From assembly GCA_007922195.1 (NCBI GenBank), contig ML681998.1, positions 13,996,921 to 14,060,920 on the forward strand: 64,000 nt of DNA, read 5' to 3'. A program made the position numbers and the translations under genes. Shown one piece after another: positions 45,840 through 58,054 of this stretch. Source of the DNA: Podocnemis expansa. Lineage: Eukaryota > Chordata > Testudines > Podocnemididae. The notes under the pieces are model-generated. The model had not been told where the DNA came from. It did no database searches and saw nothing but the letters and a program-made list of their open reading frames with translations. Numbering within the stretch: the stretch's first letter is position 1; each line of letters opens with the position of its first letter.

Positions 45840-46744
45840 CAGACAAGAAAACCTAATCACATAGACCAGCGATCAACTTCCAAGAAATGCAGCCATCAAT
45901 GTGTTCAATTTTTCCCCATAAATAAGCCTAGTGTTATCCTTCATAACGACATATGATTTTTGACCACTCAGTGCTTGGCAATTTCTAATGCCAGATCTTC
46001 ATTACATTTTTTACTAAATAACATCTTTACTGATAAATATGCGTTGTGTTAATTTCTTCAGCATTCAAAAATGGAAGACTTTTAGACATAGTAACAAACT
46101 CTACATAACAGTGAAATTATAAAACAACTCTGTATGTTGTATACATACCAGAGTAGGATTAGAATTAAAATTCTTGGGTTTTCAGAATCTGCACAGAGGA
46201 TAAAATGTAAAATTTTCAGTAATAACAGCACCAAAGTCACATCTAATGCTCTTCTCACTGCACTGAGATGAGTCCTTTTGTGCCGGTCGTCTCTCTCTCA
46301 AGCTAAATGGAAGCAACTCCAGGCAGCAGCAGCTGTTTTTCTCTGTCCTGTCTGGTCATCTCTCCTCTGCCTCCGCTTCCCATCTCTGCCTGCAGTGGAA
46401 GGCTAATCATGGTTATTTCTGTAACTGTACATGCCAGATCCAGTTTTTTACCAGACTTGCTGGTTGAGGACCCAACATCTGGCAATAGGGTGCTGGAATG
46501 GGGGGAGAAGAGGAAGGGAGCCATGGCTCCATCACTTTTAAAAGTGGGAAGATTGTACCTTCTCACTTTTTTCCTGTCTTAAGGACAACTGGGTTGGCTG
46601 GGGACAGAGAGGAGTTTGAAGCTTTGCACTCTTATGTGCCTTTCCTAGAAATGAACATATGTTTAACTTTGAATTGGTGTCTAAGTCCCAAGTTAAACTG
46701 ACATCAGAAATCACAACACAAAAAAACCAACAAACAAACAAAAC
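45840..46744. other. Intronic sequence, nothing recognised
   Basis: AT-rich first half, then a TC-rich stretch with short overlapping ORFs (46300-46600) lacking domains. Confidence 0.35.
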
Positions 46745-47214
46745 CCAAAACAGTTGCTGATTACTTCCATCATCCTCATCACTCCATTAATGATTTGTTA
46801 ATGATGGTCCTCAAGAAAATCAGTGGAACATCAAGACTTCAAAGAGAAACAGCCAAAATCGAACTAATATGCAAATTAGATGGTACAAAAGCAGGACTTA
46901 ATCGTGACTATGGATTCTTTTCACGTTATAATAAGTAATTTGACTTCACCGTCCCTCTATGTGGTGTTTCTTAGAGTTTGAATCCTTACAAATGCTCTGA
47001 TTTGCTGTTGCAGTATGACCTGATCCCATGTCTTACACTCCTCTGCATTTATTTTCATCCCCTTCTGCAAGTTTCCCCTCTTCAAAACATAAGACGAAGT
47101 GGCATTTTCTCCCACAAAAGCTCACACGATAAGTAAATCTGTTAGTCTTTAAGTGCCACAAGACTCCTTGCTTTTTTTGCTTTACTAGAGTAACATAGCT
47201 GCCCCTTTGGAAAT
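46745..47214 (+). mobile_element. Third Penelope-like fragment, 3' end, plus strand
   Basis: The + strand reads the ORF C-terminus (KKISGTSRLQRETAKIEL, matching the GTSRLQRETAELN string of the copy near 20970), then the 3' UTR and terminus ending TTGCTTTACTAGAGTAACAT. The hammerhead-like core is degraded (AGACGA and AAAA). It abuts a DIRS fragment at 47216. Confidence 0.75.
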
Positions 47215-47215
47215 C

Positions 47216-48175
47216 AGTCAGCAGAGTTTTGGAAATCAGAGTACTAACGTTGGAACCCACATATACAACATTCTGTAAAGACAAGGTCCAGCTAAGGCCA
47301 CATCCAGCATTCCTACCAAAGGCAGTGTCCGAGTTCTGTTGCAATGAGGACATTTTCTTCCCAGTATTTTTTTTTCCCAAAGACTCATCACTTGGCAGAG
47401 TTACGGTGGTGGCACACCCGTAATGTGTGATGGGATTTAGCATTATATCTCGAGCTCTCACAGCCATTTCACAAGTCCACACAGCTATTTGTGGCTATAG
47501 CTGACAGAATGAAAAGTCTGTCAGTATCCACACAATATATTTCTTTGTGGATTACAGCGTCCATCAAATACTGCTACAAACTTGCAAAAATGCCATTCGT
47601 GGGCATGGTGACAGCACATTGCACTGGAGCACATGCCTCCTCCACAGCTTTCCTAGCTCAAGTGCCAATACTGGACATTTGCAGGATCACCATCTAGTCT
47701 GTACAGACCTTCTGCTACTCATTATGCCATTGTCCAGCGAGCAGGGGACAACACATCATTTGGAAGGGTGGTGCAACGGTAACTCCATTCATCATCTGAG
47801 ATAAGGCTTGTGATTAACTTATATATTAGAATGGACATGAGCAGCACTCGAAGAAGAAAAGATGATTCATTAGCTGTAACTGTTATTCTTTGAGGTGTGT
47901 GCTCATGTCCGTTCCACATCCACCCGCCTTCCCCACTTTCAGAGTTCTTGGGATAAAGGGACTGAGCGGGCGTAGGACTGGTGCCTGATGTACCACAGCA
48001 TGTACGCAGTACTCTAGGGGATGCCTAAGCCAGTCCTACAGCTACTGCTAAGGGAAAAATAGTTTCAGTGGCTGTGCATTTTGGTGTACCCACCAATTAT
48101 GTATTAGAATGGACATGAGCACACATCTCGAAGAACGACAGTTACAGGTAAGCAACTGTCTTTTCCACAGTAAAC
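47216..48175 (+). mobile_element. Truncated DIRS-like element (recombinase C-terminus and 3' end)
   Basis: The + strand encodes tyrosine recombinase pieces: KDKVQLRPHPAFLPKAVSEF (47275-47335), ISLWITASIKYCYKLAK (47545-47595) and VTAHCTGAHASSTAFLAQVP (47608-47667; intact copies have H-S-T-R, so the HxxR Arg is Gly here). An internal complementary region follows at 47830-47925 and a terminal repeat ends near 48175. The sequence differs enough from 57879-62960 to be another subfamily. RT and the left end are missing. Confidence 0.82.
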
Positions 48176-48487
48176 ACCAGCAAAATTCAATATGCATAAA
48201 TTATGTGAAACATAAATTAGTGAATCAGGCTGAGCTTTACTTAGAATCAAATACGTAGAACATGGTTTAGATGTGCTGCTAGCCGTATCATAGTGAATTC
48301 AAACACTACATTTTGAATTGTGGAGACCTGGCTTCATATCCGGTTTGGATCCCAAATTAAACAAGTTTGTGGTCTCCTAGTCTACAGAGGACATAAAATC
48401 ATTGTATAATTTGTCTGTGTGCTCATGCATAAGCTCTATTGCTTATTATAGGTCTCCTAGTAAGCTATATAGGTTTTCTCTCTACAT

Positions 48488-48901
48488 CGTAAATCTTCAA
48501 ACTTTGGGACAGGCCCCTCAGGAGAGCCCAGAGGAATGTTCAGGGGAGTGTGGCCAGGCCTGAGGCCAGGCAGGAAGGGAGTGCCAGCCACCCAACGTCA
48601 CTCAGCTGTGGCCTCCAGCCCAGGCTCCCAACTTGGCCTTGGCCCCTGGTCCCTGGGAGTAGCCTCAGCACCTGGCCCCTGCTTCATCCCCTGGTCACCG
48701 TACCCAGCCACCATCTTGACACCTGGTCTCAGCCCCTGGCACCTTGTCCTAACACAGCCCTGACCACAGGTCCTCCAAACATAGCCCACTCCCAGCTACA
48801 GCCATTGGCCCTGACCATGGTCCTTCCTCCAGCCACAGCAGTGGAAGGTAGTGTGAACAGGGCTAATGTGGGGTGTAGGATAAAAAATGTGGGGACCACT
48901 G
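48488..48901. mobile_element. Non-autonomous hAT with 7/8 duplication
   Basis: The left end CGTAAATCTTCAAACTTTGG and the right end, reverse complement CAGTGGTCCCCACATTTTTT, fit a hAT inverted repeat. CTCTACAT (48480-48487) and CTCTAGAT (48902-48909) flank it. The interior is C- and CTGG-rich, non-coding. Confidence 0.8.
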
Positions 48902-49147
48902 CTCTAGATATAGAAAGCTATATCTCAACATTACTTCATTGTTTCTTGTAAATGGTCATATGTATATACATATGTATAAACTAGATTTCCAGTACCAGTG
49001 GCACAGAGTGAGACTGCTTTAAAGGGAGGTGAGCATTTTGGACTATGAATTTTAGAATAATTTATTGATTATATGACATATAATGGAGTTGCTACATGCT
49101 GTTGATTCTATTAAAATGAGGTACTTTCACTGATTATATTACAATGT

Positions 49148-50397
49148 CAAAACAAACAAGGAGTCTGGTGGCACTTGTAGAGACTAACAAATTTATTGCG
49201 TGAGTGTTCATGAGAGAAAATCCACTTCATCGGATGCTTTAAGACGGGGAGCTTACAGAATGAGAGCAAAATAAATGCAGGGAAGTGTATATTTTAGGAT
49301 TAGGTCAGACTGTTACAGCAAATCAAAACAGTTGTTTAGATTCATACAGTGGAGAACAGCAGTAATCAGGGAGATAGGGTGGTGGTGGGAAGAAAAGCAA
49401 AATTACTTGTTGTCATGGGGAAAAAACCCATAGTCTCTATTCAGCCCTAAGCTGACTGTCAAATCTGCATATGAATTCCAATTCTCCAGTTTCTCTTTGA
49501 AGTTTTTATTTGTTATCTTTTTGCCTGAGTATGGCTATTAACAGATTATTGATGGAGTGATCAGAAAGATCGAAGTGTTCTATTGGTTTTTGGATGTTAT
49601 TTCTGATGTCAGATATGTGTCCATTTATACTTTTGCAGAGACTGTCCTCTTTGTCCAGTGTACAGTGTGTGCGGGGAGGGGCGGGGGCATTTCTGGCGTA
49701 AATCACATTGGTGGATGAGCAAGTGAATGAGCCCTTGATGGAGTAGCTGGCTTGATTAGGTCCTTTGACAGTGTCTTTTATGCAGCGATGTGCGCCAAGT
49801 TGGCAATGTGGTATGTTGCAAGGATATGTGCCTGCTTTAATGTTTTTGTTGTTGGGTCTGTAGTTGTTAGTGAGTATCTGTTCAGGGTTGAAGGGCTGTC
49901 TGTAATGGGGGAGTGCTCTGTGACCTGAAGCCTGAGAGAATAAAGGATTATCTTGTAGAACAGGCTGTAGGTCCTTGATGATGTGCGGTAGAAGTTTGCT
50001 GTGGGAGTTGTAAGTGATGACCAGTGATGTTCTTCTGTTTTCTTTCTTGGGCTTCTCATGTAGTAGTTGACCTCTGGGTACCCATCTGGCTCCGTCAATC
50101 TGTTTCTTCACTACTCCAGGTGGGTATTGTAGTTTTAAGAATATTTGATAGAGATCCTGAAGGTGTCTGTCTTTGCCTGAGGAATTAGAACAAATGCAGT
50201 TATATCTGATCCTATGACTTAAACTCCTCTGCATTTATTTTGCTTCCATTCTGTAAGTTCCCCATCTTCAAGCATTTCACGAAGTGGAATTTTCTCCCAT
50301 GAAGGCTCATGAGATAAATTTGTTAGTCTTTACAAGTGTCACCAGACTGCTTGTTTGTTATGCTAACTAGACTAACACAGCTACGTATGTGGAACTT
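49148..50397 (-). mobile_element. Penelope-like element with inverted termini and 10-bp duplication
   Basis: ATTACAATGT lies at 49138-49147 and 50398-50407, so the whole 1250-bp block is one insertion. Both ends carry PLE 3' termini in opposite orientation (ACAAGGAGTCTGGTGGCACT at the left, AATTTGTTAGTCTTTACAAG at the right). Between them the minus strand encodes the linker and GIY-YIG remnant (49506-50234: ALPHYRQPFNPEQILTNNYR, SSTNVIYARNAPAP, KEDSLCKSINGHISDIRNN, EHFDLSDHSINNLL). The RT is absent. The ORF changes frame in the nuclease core. Confidence 0.88.
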
Positions 50398-50407
50398 ATT
50401 ACAATGT

Positions 50408-51235
50408 TGTTTGAATTAAACAGTATGTAAGCTTTTCTGTTGATGACCAAACAGTACCTAGCCATGACATTGTTATTGATCTTACATCCACCATTGTCAC
50501 TAATTAATATTTTGGTAATTATGTGTTACAAATGGGAAGGGAATGTATTTAAAAAAATTTCTCTGTTCATCTTGAAATAAAAGTAAATCAAACTGCTGAG
50601 TAGCAAGTGTCAGCCCATGCTACGGGCTAACTACTCCAAATTGTTTTTTTCCCTTTTAAAAAGTAAATAAATTTTAAACTAGTCAAATTTGTATTTCAAA
50701 TCATATTGTTTTCCTCACTCTAACTAAAAATGCTTAACCCTTATGACGCACACTAGCATTTCAAAGGAATGAATTATTTAATGTGTTACCCTTTATATCT
50801 TGGAAATGGTAAACAAATATTAAATGTTAATAGGAAAGCAAAATTTGTGAGCCAGCAACCTATATGCTATGTTTACATTATCCATTTTAGGAGTTTTAAG
50901 TGATGCCAGTCACTGTAGTGTCTGTTGTTTGGATGACTGTAGCACCTAAGAGGCCTACTCATGGACTAGGATGCCATTGTGCAGAAAGCAAAAAGACAGT
51001 CTGCTCCAAATAAGAGCACTTTCTTCCTGTAAGATTGTTTAGCAATGGTGAAGTCCATAGCGAACTCTAATGAGATTTAATGTTATTTATTGTTTCCCTG
51101 TAACAGCTTTAGACTAGATATACTGTCAGAAAGTATTTGCTGAGTAAGCCAGGAATCTCTGCACCTTTTAATGTGTGCTCATGAAATATAAAAATCCCTA
51201 AAATAGATAGATTTTATTGACTCCCATCGCCACAG
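50408..51235. other. Intronic sequence, nothing recognised
   Basis: AT-rich; no coding or repeat-end signal. Confidence 0.4.
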
Positions 51236-51440
51236 TACCTGAGCACCTCACAGTCTTTAACATATGTATCCCCACAGCACCCCTGTGTGCCAGGGCAATG
51301 GTATTATTCTCATTTTACAAAGAGGGAACTGAGGCACAGAGAGGCTAAATGACCTGCTCAAAGTTAGACAGAAAGTGTGTGACAGAAAAAGGAATTGAAC
51401 CCAGGGCTCTGCATTTTGTGCAGGTACTGGCCACACACTA
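51236..51440 (-). repeat. MIR-like SINE
   Basis: TATTATTCTCATTTTACAAA, then GAACTGAGGCACAGAGAGGC, CTGCTCAAAGTTAGACAG and GAATTGAACCCAGGGCTC follow the reversed MIR/CORE-SINE order. Better preserved than the copy at 23945. Confidence 0.8.
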
Positions 51441-53470
51441 TACAAAGTAAAGAAATTATACACTTAAAAAGATATACTGAATACTACCTTGCGTATGAGC
51501 ATGGGCTTGCAGAAGGAAACTAAATAGAATCAAAGGCAGATAACCTTAGATGAATTCTAATCTAGAGTGAACTGCATGGTTTTAGTTAATATGATCAAAT
51601 CATCTTCATGTGCTGTATTCTCTCAATCACTTACACTAGTAGTTACATTTGAGACCCACAGACATTCACCCCTTTCTAAATGAAGTTGCAATGATGGGCT
51701 AAAGTTATCCAGAGTGTCTTTTGCCATGAAGCACAAGGAAAGAAACAAATCTTTATCTAGAACTATTCAAGCTTATACTTGTTGGTTATGCTGATTTACA
51801 TTAGCAGAGGATCTGGCTCATAAGACTTCTTTTTTTTTTTTTTTTAATATGTGCTACTAATTACAAACTATAAATCTCAAAACAAAATTATTTTTAACTT
51901 GATTTGTAACCCACTAATTATACAACTAGTTACATATGTAAAAAGAGCAGGTTAGTTTTGACACATCCTGGAACCTTTCTTTATTTGTGAACTATGCTGA
52001 CTGGTTTAAAAAATTCAGTTTGCTATTCCCTTTGCGTCCCATAATGTTCACAGAAGGGACTGACATTCGAGGAAAAGGGAAAGATTAGATAAACTGTGCA
52101 ATAAATAATTGCAATATAGCGGGCTGAGATTTATAGAGCAACATGTTGCTGTCTGTCTGATGTATAGGACTGAAATGACTGTGGGGCTCTTCTTAGCTTG
52201 ATATCTCGACAGCTTCTTTGATGAGATAATTTGTTAGTGTTTTCCCTTATCAGTTTATGCCTGCCACTGCCATGGATGTGTTGCACTGAAGTGCTACCCT
52301 TTTATGATGTAGCGAAGGCGAAACATGAAGCATTGCAAATCTGATGGTTTCTGAGCTATAGCTAGTTTATGCTTTTCTTTGCTCTTATTCCAGCAACATT
52401 CCTTGTGTCATTTGAGTCCTGGTAAGCAATTTCCTTTCTCCCGTGCCTCTCTTCCTCTCTTGTAATCTGGAGTGGGTGGTTAGAGAACTTTCTGACAAAG
52501 TCCATTTGGATCATTTATGCTGGTGCCACAATTTCAAGGGCTGAATAACTGTGAAGGGACCCTTTACCTTGAATTTGAGGTTAAGGGAGATGGAAGATTA
52601 GAAGGGTAATGGAAAATTTCAGAGGTTTATCATATGGCAGTGAAAACTTTCCAAGCATGACACAATAGGCACCTTAACTGTGTTAGACTTGGATGTGATT
52701 TGTATTAGAAATGCAGCCAAGCTCTGATTAATCAAACAAACAGCTTTCCTTAGTCAGTCTTCTATTATGAATATTGTCACTCCTATTTGACTAGAGAGAT
52801 TATTCAATTTGTGAGGGCTTATGAATTGTTTCTTGTAGGAGAAGAAATTGGTGATGGAGTCGGGCATTTCTTCAATGTAGTCCATTTTCTTTACAAGAAA
52901 TGTACAAAGTTCTATTCCCTGAATACAATAAGATGCAAATAGCAGGAGATATTTCTTTGCTCACAGTTCCAAGCCTCTTTCCAAGAAGCCCACTACTCAA
53001 AATTGCACTCTCTTGCTCAGCTTTTTTCTCAGAATCATGGTATCAGACCTTCTCTGGCTGCAGTTGGTCCTTTTATGCAGACAACTCCATCTCTGTATTT
53101 GCATTGTCAGTCTCCTTGGGCCATGTGGTTCAGCTTCTCCTCAGATCTTGCCATGTGCTTGTGTTGTGAGTGCTAGCTCTGTTATTTCAACTACCCGGTG
53201 CTATCAAGGAGTTTGCTTGTTTCTTATGTTTAATTCTATATGAAGGCTGGTGGCTATGCCCACTAGCTTCAATGAGATTTTGCCCAAGTCGCATCATAAT
53301 GTTACTCTGTCCTTGACTATTTCCATTTGGTCAATGGCACCCCATTGCATGGCTGATGAATTAGGAGACTCCCAGGAGTATGCCCATTCAGCCACTTACT
53401 TCTGACTGCTGAGTGGGAAGCTGGGTGGAAGTAGTCTGACTGAGGAAGTGCTGGTCATTGCTCTCTGAGA

Positions 53471-53560
53471 TGTTGCATGAGTTGGAGCAGCCACTTGTAT
53501 TTGCAGTGGGGACCACTGCACTTTGAAGTCCATCTGTGGCAAAGGAGCTTGCAGAAGGAG
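53471..53560. repeat. Unknown repeat, copy 1
   Basis: TGAGTTGGAGCAGCCACTTG, then ATTTGCAGTGG and GGAGCTTGCAGA. It is matched at about 80 percent by 54569-54659 in the same orientation, 1.1 kb away. Family unknown. Confidence 0.6.
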
Positions 53561-54568
53561 TTCGACTGTACTGCACTTTGGTGGCTAGCTCTGGTCTGTG
53601 GTCCTACTTGGGAAGGGGTAGGGATACCAACACATGTTCAGCTAGTTCAGTGTGACCCCTGCCTACGTGTCAGCTAGGAGTGGGAAGACCTCGCTGCAGG
53701 GTTCCTCTAAAGGGATGTACACCTCCCCTGTTCAAATGAATTGTCTACCTCCTGCTGCTGGGAAAACTATTTATTTTTGTATAAATAATACCAGAGGCAA
53801 GGTAGTACTGACAGCCAGGCAGATAGGATAGAGAGAATTTCTTCCCTTTCCATCCCATGCCAAGAGTGAAGGTGCATGCTGCTACATCATGCACAAAGGA
53901 GAACTGCTTGCAACATTAGAATATCTGATTACCCTTCTCACTCCTCTTCTTATATGGCTTGCATGCACTCACTGGCTGTGTGACCCACACAAATATTAAC
54001 AGTGGAGAAAACTATGCTGACAGATACCTGTGAGAGACCATGTGTACAATGAGAAATAATTGACTTAGCTGTAAATGTTAAAAGGACAAACCATAGACAG
54101 CATGGGTAAAAGTAAACTCCTTTTTCCTAGTGTGGACAATCCTAGAGAGAACCACACTTGACAATAATGTTTTATAAATATGGACATGAACTGTAAGGTT
54201 CTCTCTGTATTCAGATGTTTGGAACTCACCAGAACTTGAGTTGACAGTTCCCCTTTAAGACTTTAAAACTGTAATTGAAACAGTTTCCTGAATTATGGCC
54301 CGGACTAATGTGGCTGGAAAATAATAAGCCAGGAAGTGTCACACAGAATAGATTTCTGTGCCATTTGCTGTAGCCCATATATCAATTCACTTTTCTCTGT
54401 TCTATATTCACTGGCTTAATACATGAGGACTGGCACTATCTATTATGAAACTCTTCATCTGAAGTCATTCCTTTTACTGTTAGTGAAATATTTGATTTCA
54501 TTCCACATAAGTTTAATTGAAGTCATTTGAATGTCATTTTTAACTTTTTAAAATTTAAAGTGTTCCTG

Positions 54569-54659
54569 CATTGCTTGAGTTGGAGCAGCCACTTGAATTT
54601 GCAGTGGCAACCACTGCACTTGGAAGGCCGCCAGTGGCAAGAGAGCTTGCAGATGGAGA
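54569..54659. repeat. Unknown repeat, copy 2
   Basis: Second copy of the segment at 53471-53560. On the + strand it stays open as LELEQPLEFAVATTALGRP, while copy 1 has a stop at the equivalent of LG. It may derive from an old coding sequence. Confidence 0.6.
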
Positions 54660-55316
54660 TGGTAGTTTTACAATTGTTTGCTGTATGTGAGGTAGGCTGT
54701 TGTGTTGCGAAAGAAATCAAGCAACGTGTGTCACCTTCTACAATGCTTATTTTTTAATTAAAATACCCCCATCCTTGATATTGCCTATTTGTTCTGATAG
54801 GCTCTCCATCCAAAAGTTTCAGCTTTTGGTATGTGACAACTTCTTATATAAAAGAACAAGTAATTTTTGAATCTGTTACACAGGAAAAATCTGTCCCTGC
54901 ACTGCATTTACTTCTAAGTGTGGAAAGTAACTTTCTGCTTTCATTTCAGCTTTCTAGCTGAACTGCACAGCTGGACAATATCAGAGTCTTTACTTCTCAT
55001 GTTAATAAATATACTAAAGGAATGATTATATTTGTGGACCTGCCGTAAAGTAGATTACTGCTCTGGTAAATTTAGGCAAACGGATCCCTCAGCCTTTTCC
55101 AAGTGCAAACACCAACAGAGTGGCTGAAATGCAAAGAACCATTCAGAATGAGGTCAGAGCATCATCTTGTTCTTACTGTGATTTTTTTTTAATTTAGTTT
55201 ATATATTTTCAGTGTAGCTTAGTCTAGCACTAGGCAGGTGACTGTGTAATGGAGACTAAGGGAACATAAGGCAGCGTGAACTGAGCACCAAAGCTCTGAT
55301 TTTCCAGTGAAACCAT

Positions 55317-56072
55317 CAGTGGCGTCGCTAGCGCTGGGCACCCGGGGCATGTGCCCCGGGTCCCAACGCTGGTGCCCAGGATCTCCGGCCCAATCGGGCT
55401 GGAGCTCCGGGGCCCGATCCCTGGCAGTCCGTGGCCGCGGTGGCCGCGTCTCCGGCCAGAGATCCGGGGCCTAGTTGGCCGCCCGGCAGATCCCGCCCCC
55501 TGGCCAGGGATAGGACCAGGGGGTGGCTGCGCTGCTGCCGGCAGCTAGGCCGCGGTGCAGCACGGCCCGGCCAGAAGCGGCTGCTGGAGGCCAGGCCCGT
55601 GGCCACAGCCCCGGATCCCAGGCTGGGAACGTGGCCACCACGGCCGCCGGCAGCTAGGTCCCAGATTCCCAGCGGGGGACGGAGCTGCTGCAGCCACGGG
55701 CGGCCAGCCGGGTCCCGGATCCCTGGCCGGGGATGGGGTCGCCGCGGCCACCGGTGGCCAGGCCAGGGATCCAGAGCCCGGCTGGCCGCCCGCGGCCGCA
55801 GCAGCCCCGTCCTCTGCTGGGGATCCGAGGCCTGGCTGCGGCTGTGGCGGCCCCGTCCCCGGCTGGGGATCCGGGGCTGCGGCCACGGGCCCGGCCTTCA
55901 GCTGCCGCTTCAGGCCAGGCCAGGCCAGGCTGCGCCGTGCCGCACCGCGGCCCCCCCAGGGCCCTATCCCGGGCTAGGGGGCGTAGCCTTGTGTCCGGGG
56001 GCGAGGCCTGCCCTCTGGGGGTGGGGGCTGGGCCCGTGCCCCGGGTCCCTCCCCACCCCAGCGACGCCCCTG
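55317..56072. mobile_element. GC-rich non-autonomous hAT with perfect 8-bp duplication
   Basis: GAAACCAT flanks at 55309-55316 and 56073-56080. The left end CAGTGGCGTCGCTAGCG and the right end, reverse complement CAGGGGCGTCGCTGGGG, form the inverted repeat. The interior is CpG-rich with repeated GGGGATCCGGGGC-type words, homologous to 27564-28284. Long readings on both strands lack domains. Confidence 0.93.
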
Positions 56073-56279
56073 GAAACCATAAAGGACAGCAGAGGCAAGA
56101 GTCAGAGCCAAGACTAGTTTAAAATCCAAATCACGTTTGGCTTGTCTAGTGTTGGAACAAGAGTGAGAGAACATGGTATTTCCTGCTTTACAAGACTTCA
56201 CCATGTTTTCCTGTATTTCTAATAATCTGCTGCTGAAAGAGAGGAGGGGAGTCCTTAAACTGAATTAGTCAAGCAAAAA

Positions 56280-57248
56280 AATGAACACTACTTACAGCCT
56301 GGTAGGGCCTCAGCGGCCAGCCATGCGCAGCAGCTGCAGCCCCTACCCAGCTGGAAGACACAGTCTTCTGGCCAGCAGGGAGCTTCCCCAGGCTAGGAGT
56401 TTTTCAAACTCCCAACCTGAGCAAGCTCAGGGCAGGAGGAGCAGCCCGTGGCATGGCCGCTCCACTCCGGCAGCTGGGTAAGGGTAGGATTACCAGATAT
56501 CAAAGCATGGAAAGGAGGACAGGGAAGTATGAAAAGGAGGACATTGGAGGACACATGGAGAAAATGTATTAATGTGATATTCTTCTGTTTTTAGGGGGCC
56601 ATGGAATGCTTCCCCCCTAAAAATAGGTTGTTCTGGGGCATTCCAGCATACTTAAATCCCTGTAAGTTAAAAGCCAGACAAAATCATGTATTTTTAAAAT
56701 GCCTGCCGGTTGGAGGACGTAACTGTAAAAGGGAGGACATACCCTCCTTTTGCCTGACAGCTGGTAGCCCTGGGTAAGAGGGCCCGGGGGGGGGCAGGGG
56801 TTGGGGACAGTCAGGCAGCTGGCAGGGAAAGGGTGTGGGGGAAGAAGGGGTCAGGCCAACTTGGGGTTGGGAGGACCGGGAGAGCTAGTGGGCAGGTTAG
56901 GGTGGGAAGAAGGGTTGGGAATGGGGGCTTTTGAGGTGTGGCGGGAGTTGGCAGGCTTAAAGTGTGTGGAGTTAAGATGGGGCTGGAGTGGGGTATTGGG
57001 GGCAGGGAGCTTAGGGAATGGGGATGGTGGCTGAGGGGGACATGGGGAAAGAGGGGTTTGTGGACACGGTTGGGGTGATATGGATTTGAGGCTGTGCTTC
57101 ATGTCTGAGGAAAGAGCTGGTGGGGCCCAAAAATGCCTACCTGGGCCGGGGCCCACACATGCATGTCGGGGGCCTGGACAATATGGGAGGAGGGCCTGGA
57201 GATACGAGGGTTCTGGGGCCCATAAAATTATACTTTAATCACTGCCTG
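56280..57248. mobile_element. Composite hAT-related block
   Basis: The right end at 57215-57248, reverse complemented, reads CAGGCAGTGATTAAAGTATA, matching the left terminus of the hAT at 37591 apart from three extra bases. A matching left end was not found. It contains the nested element 56483-56770 and a G-rich tract at 56775-57060. Confidence 0.5.
56483..56770. mobile_element. Nested short hAT-type element with perfect duplication
   Basis: TGGGTAAG flanks at 56475-56482 and 56771-56778. Ends GGTAGGATTACCAGATATC and (reverse complement) GGGCTACCAGCTGTCAGG share an imperfect inverted repeat. Internal GGAGGACAT words occur in direct and inverse orientation. Part of the interior (56590-56675) resembles the right end of the 37591 hAT. 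Confidence 0.75.
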
Positions 57249-57289
57249 TAATCATTGTAAAAAGTGCACTTTTAATAAGCATTAACTTC

Positions 57290-57878
57290 AGTGACTTTAT
57301 TGGCTGGTTCTTTCCACTATTTTCACTCAACATCATTCTCTTTAGGTTAGCTCTAAGGTCTCTGTCCTTACTTCCCCACTTCTCTTCCAAATGTCTACGT
57401 CCTTATGTGATCTCATCCACTTGGCTTTCACTCCTGTGATTACATACTGTTCAAAAACCTACTCTGTCCTGTCTAGTCTTGCATCTCCAACTGCCTCCCT
57501 AACATTTCCTCTTGAATACCCATCACTTTCCTATACTAAGCATTTTAAAAGTAAATTTCCCATGGTTCACTCCCAAACTATCCCCTATTTCTTTTCTTCT
57601 TGTCCCCTATAATAAATAACAAATTCAGGATCCCCTCTCCCTGCCTGCCAGCTCACAGCCTTTGTTGTAATCTCAGTTTCTCATTGTCCTCCTCTCACCA
57701 CATTCAGACTTTAACCAAATGCAGTTTTCTTCCTTCCTCTATATCACTTCTAAAATCCAGCCCTCCTCCTCTGTCCTTACTCCTAGAATCCTGTCCTGTG
57801 TCTTCCTTATCTTACACTCTGCCTCCTTCTTTCTGGCCTTCTCTCTCAAGTGTGTCCAGGATGCTCAAGTAAATAATC
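57290..57878 (+). mobile_element. L2-like LINE remnant
   Basis: A pyrimidine-rich + strand whose word order (GATCTCATCCACTTGGC; TCTTGCATCTCCAACTGCCT; CACCACATTCAGACTTTAAC) resembles the RT C-terminal and following region of L2 LINEs. The frame is not maintained. The DIRS at 57879 interrupts it, and pyrimidine-rich sequence of similar character continues at 62961-63170. Confidence 0.5.
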
Positions 57879-58054
57879 TTCTCCTTCGAGTGCTGCTCAC
57901 ATCATTCAGTTACAGGTGTCTATGTGCCACAGCACACGATAGCTCAGAAAGTCTTCAGCCATAGCCTGTCAGGTCAGGGCATGCAACCAATGCCCCCTCT
58001 ACGTCATGACCACGGCTAGACAGGTGGCTGTGACCCTGACCCTCCCAGTTCCTT
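57879..58054 (+). repeat. DIRS left inverted terminal repeat
   Basis: TTCTCCTTCGAGTGCTGCTC, then GGTGTCTATGTGCCAC, AGAAAGTCTTCAGCC and CCCTGACCCTCCCAGT. Each is found in reverse complement, in mirrored order, at 62757-62960. Confidence 0.9.

Larger units (their letters stand above)
51441..55316. other. Intronic sequence with an unexplained repeat pair
   Basis: No recognised gene. A poly-T run is at 51831-51846. The two similar 90-bp segments at 53471-53560 and 54569-54659 are listed separately. Confidence 0.4.

Noticed and set aside
55431..56122. Long ORFs and apparent CpG island as host promoter
   Set aside because: Exactly bounded by hAT ends and an 8-bp duplication; no exon or TATA context.
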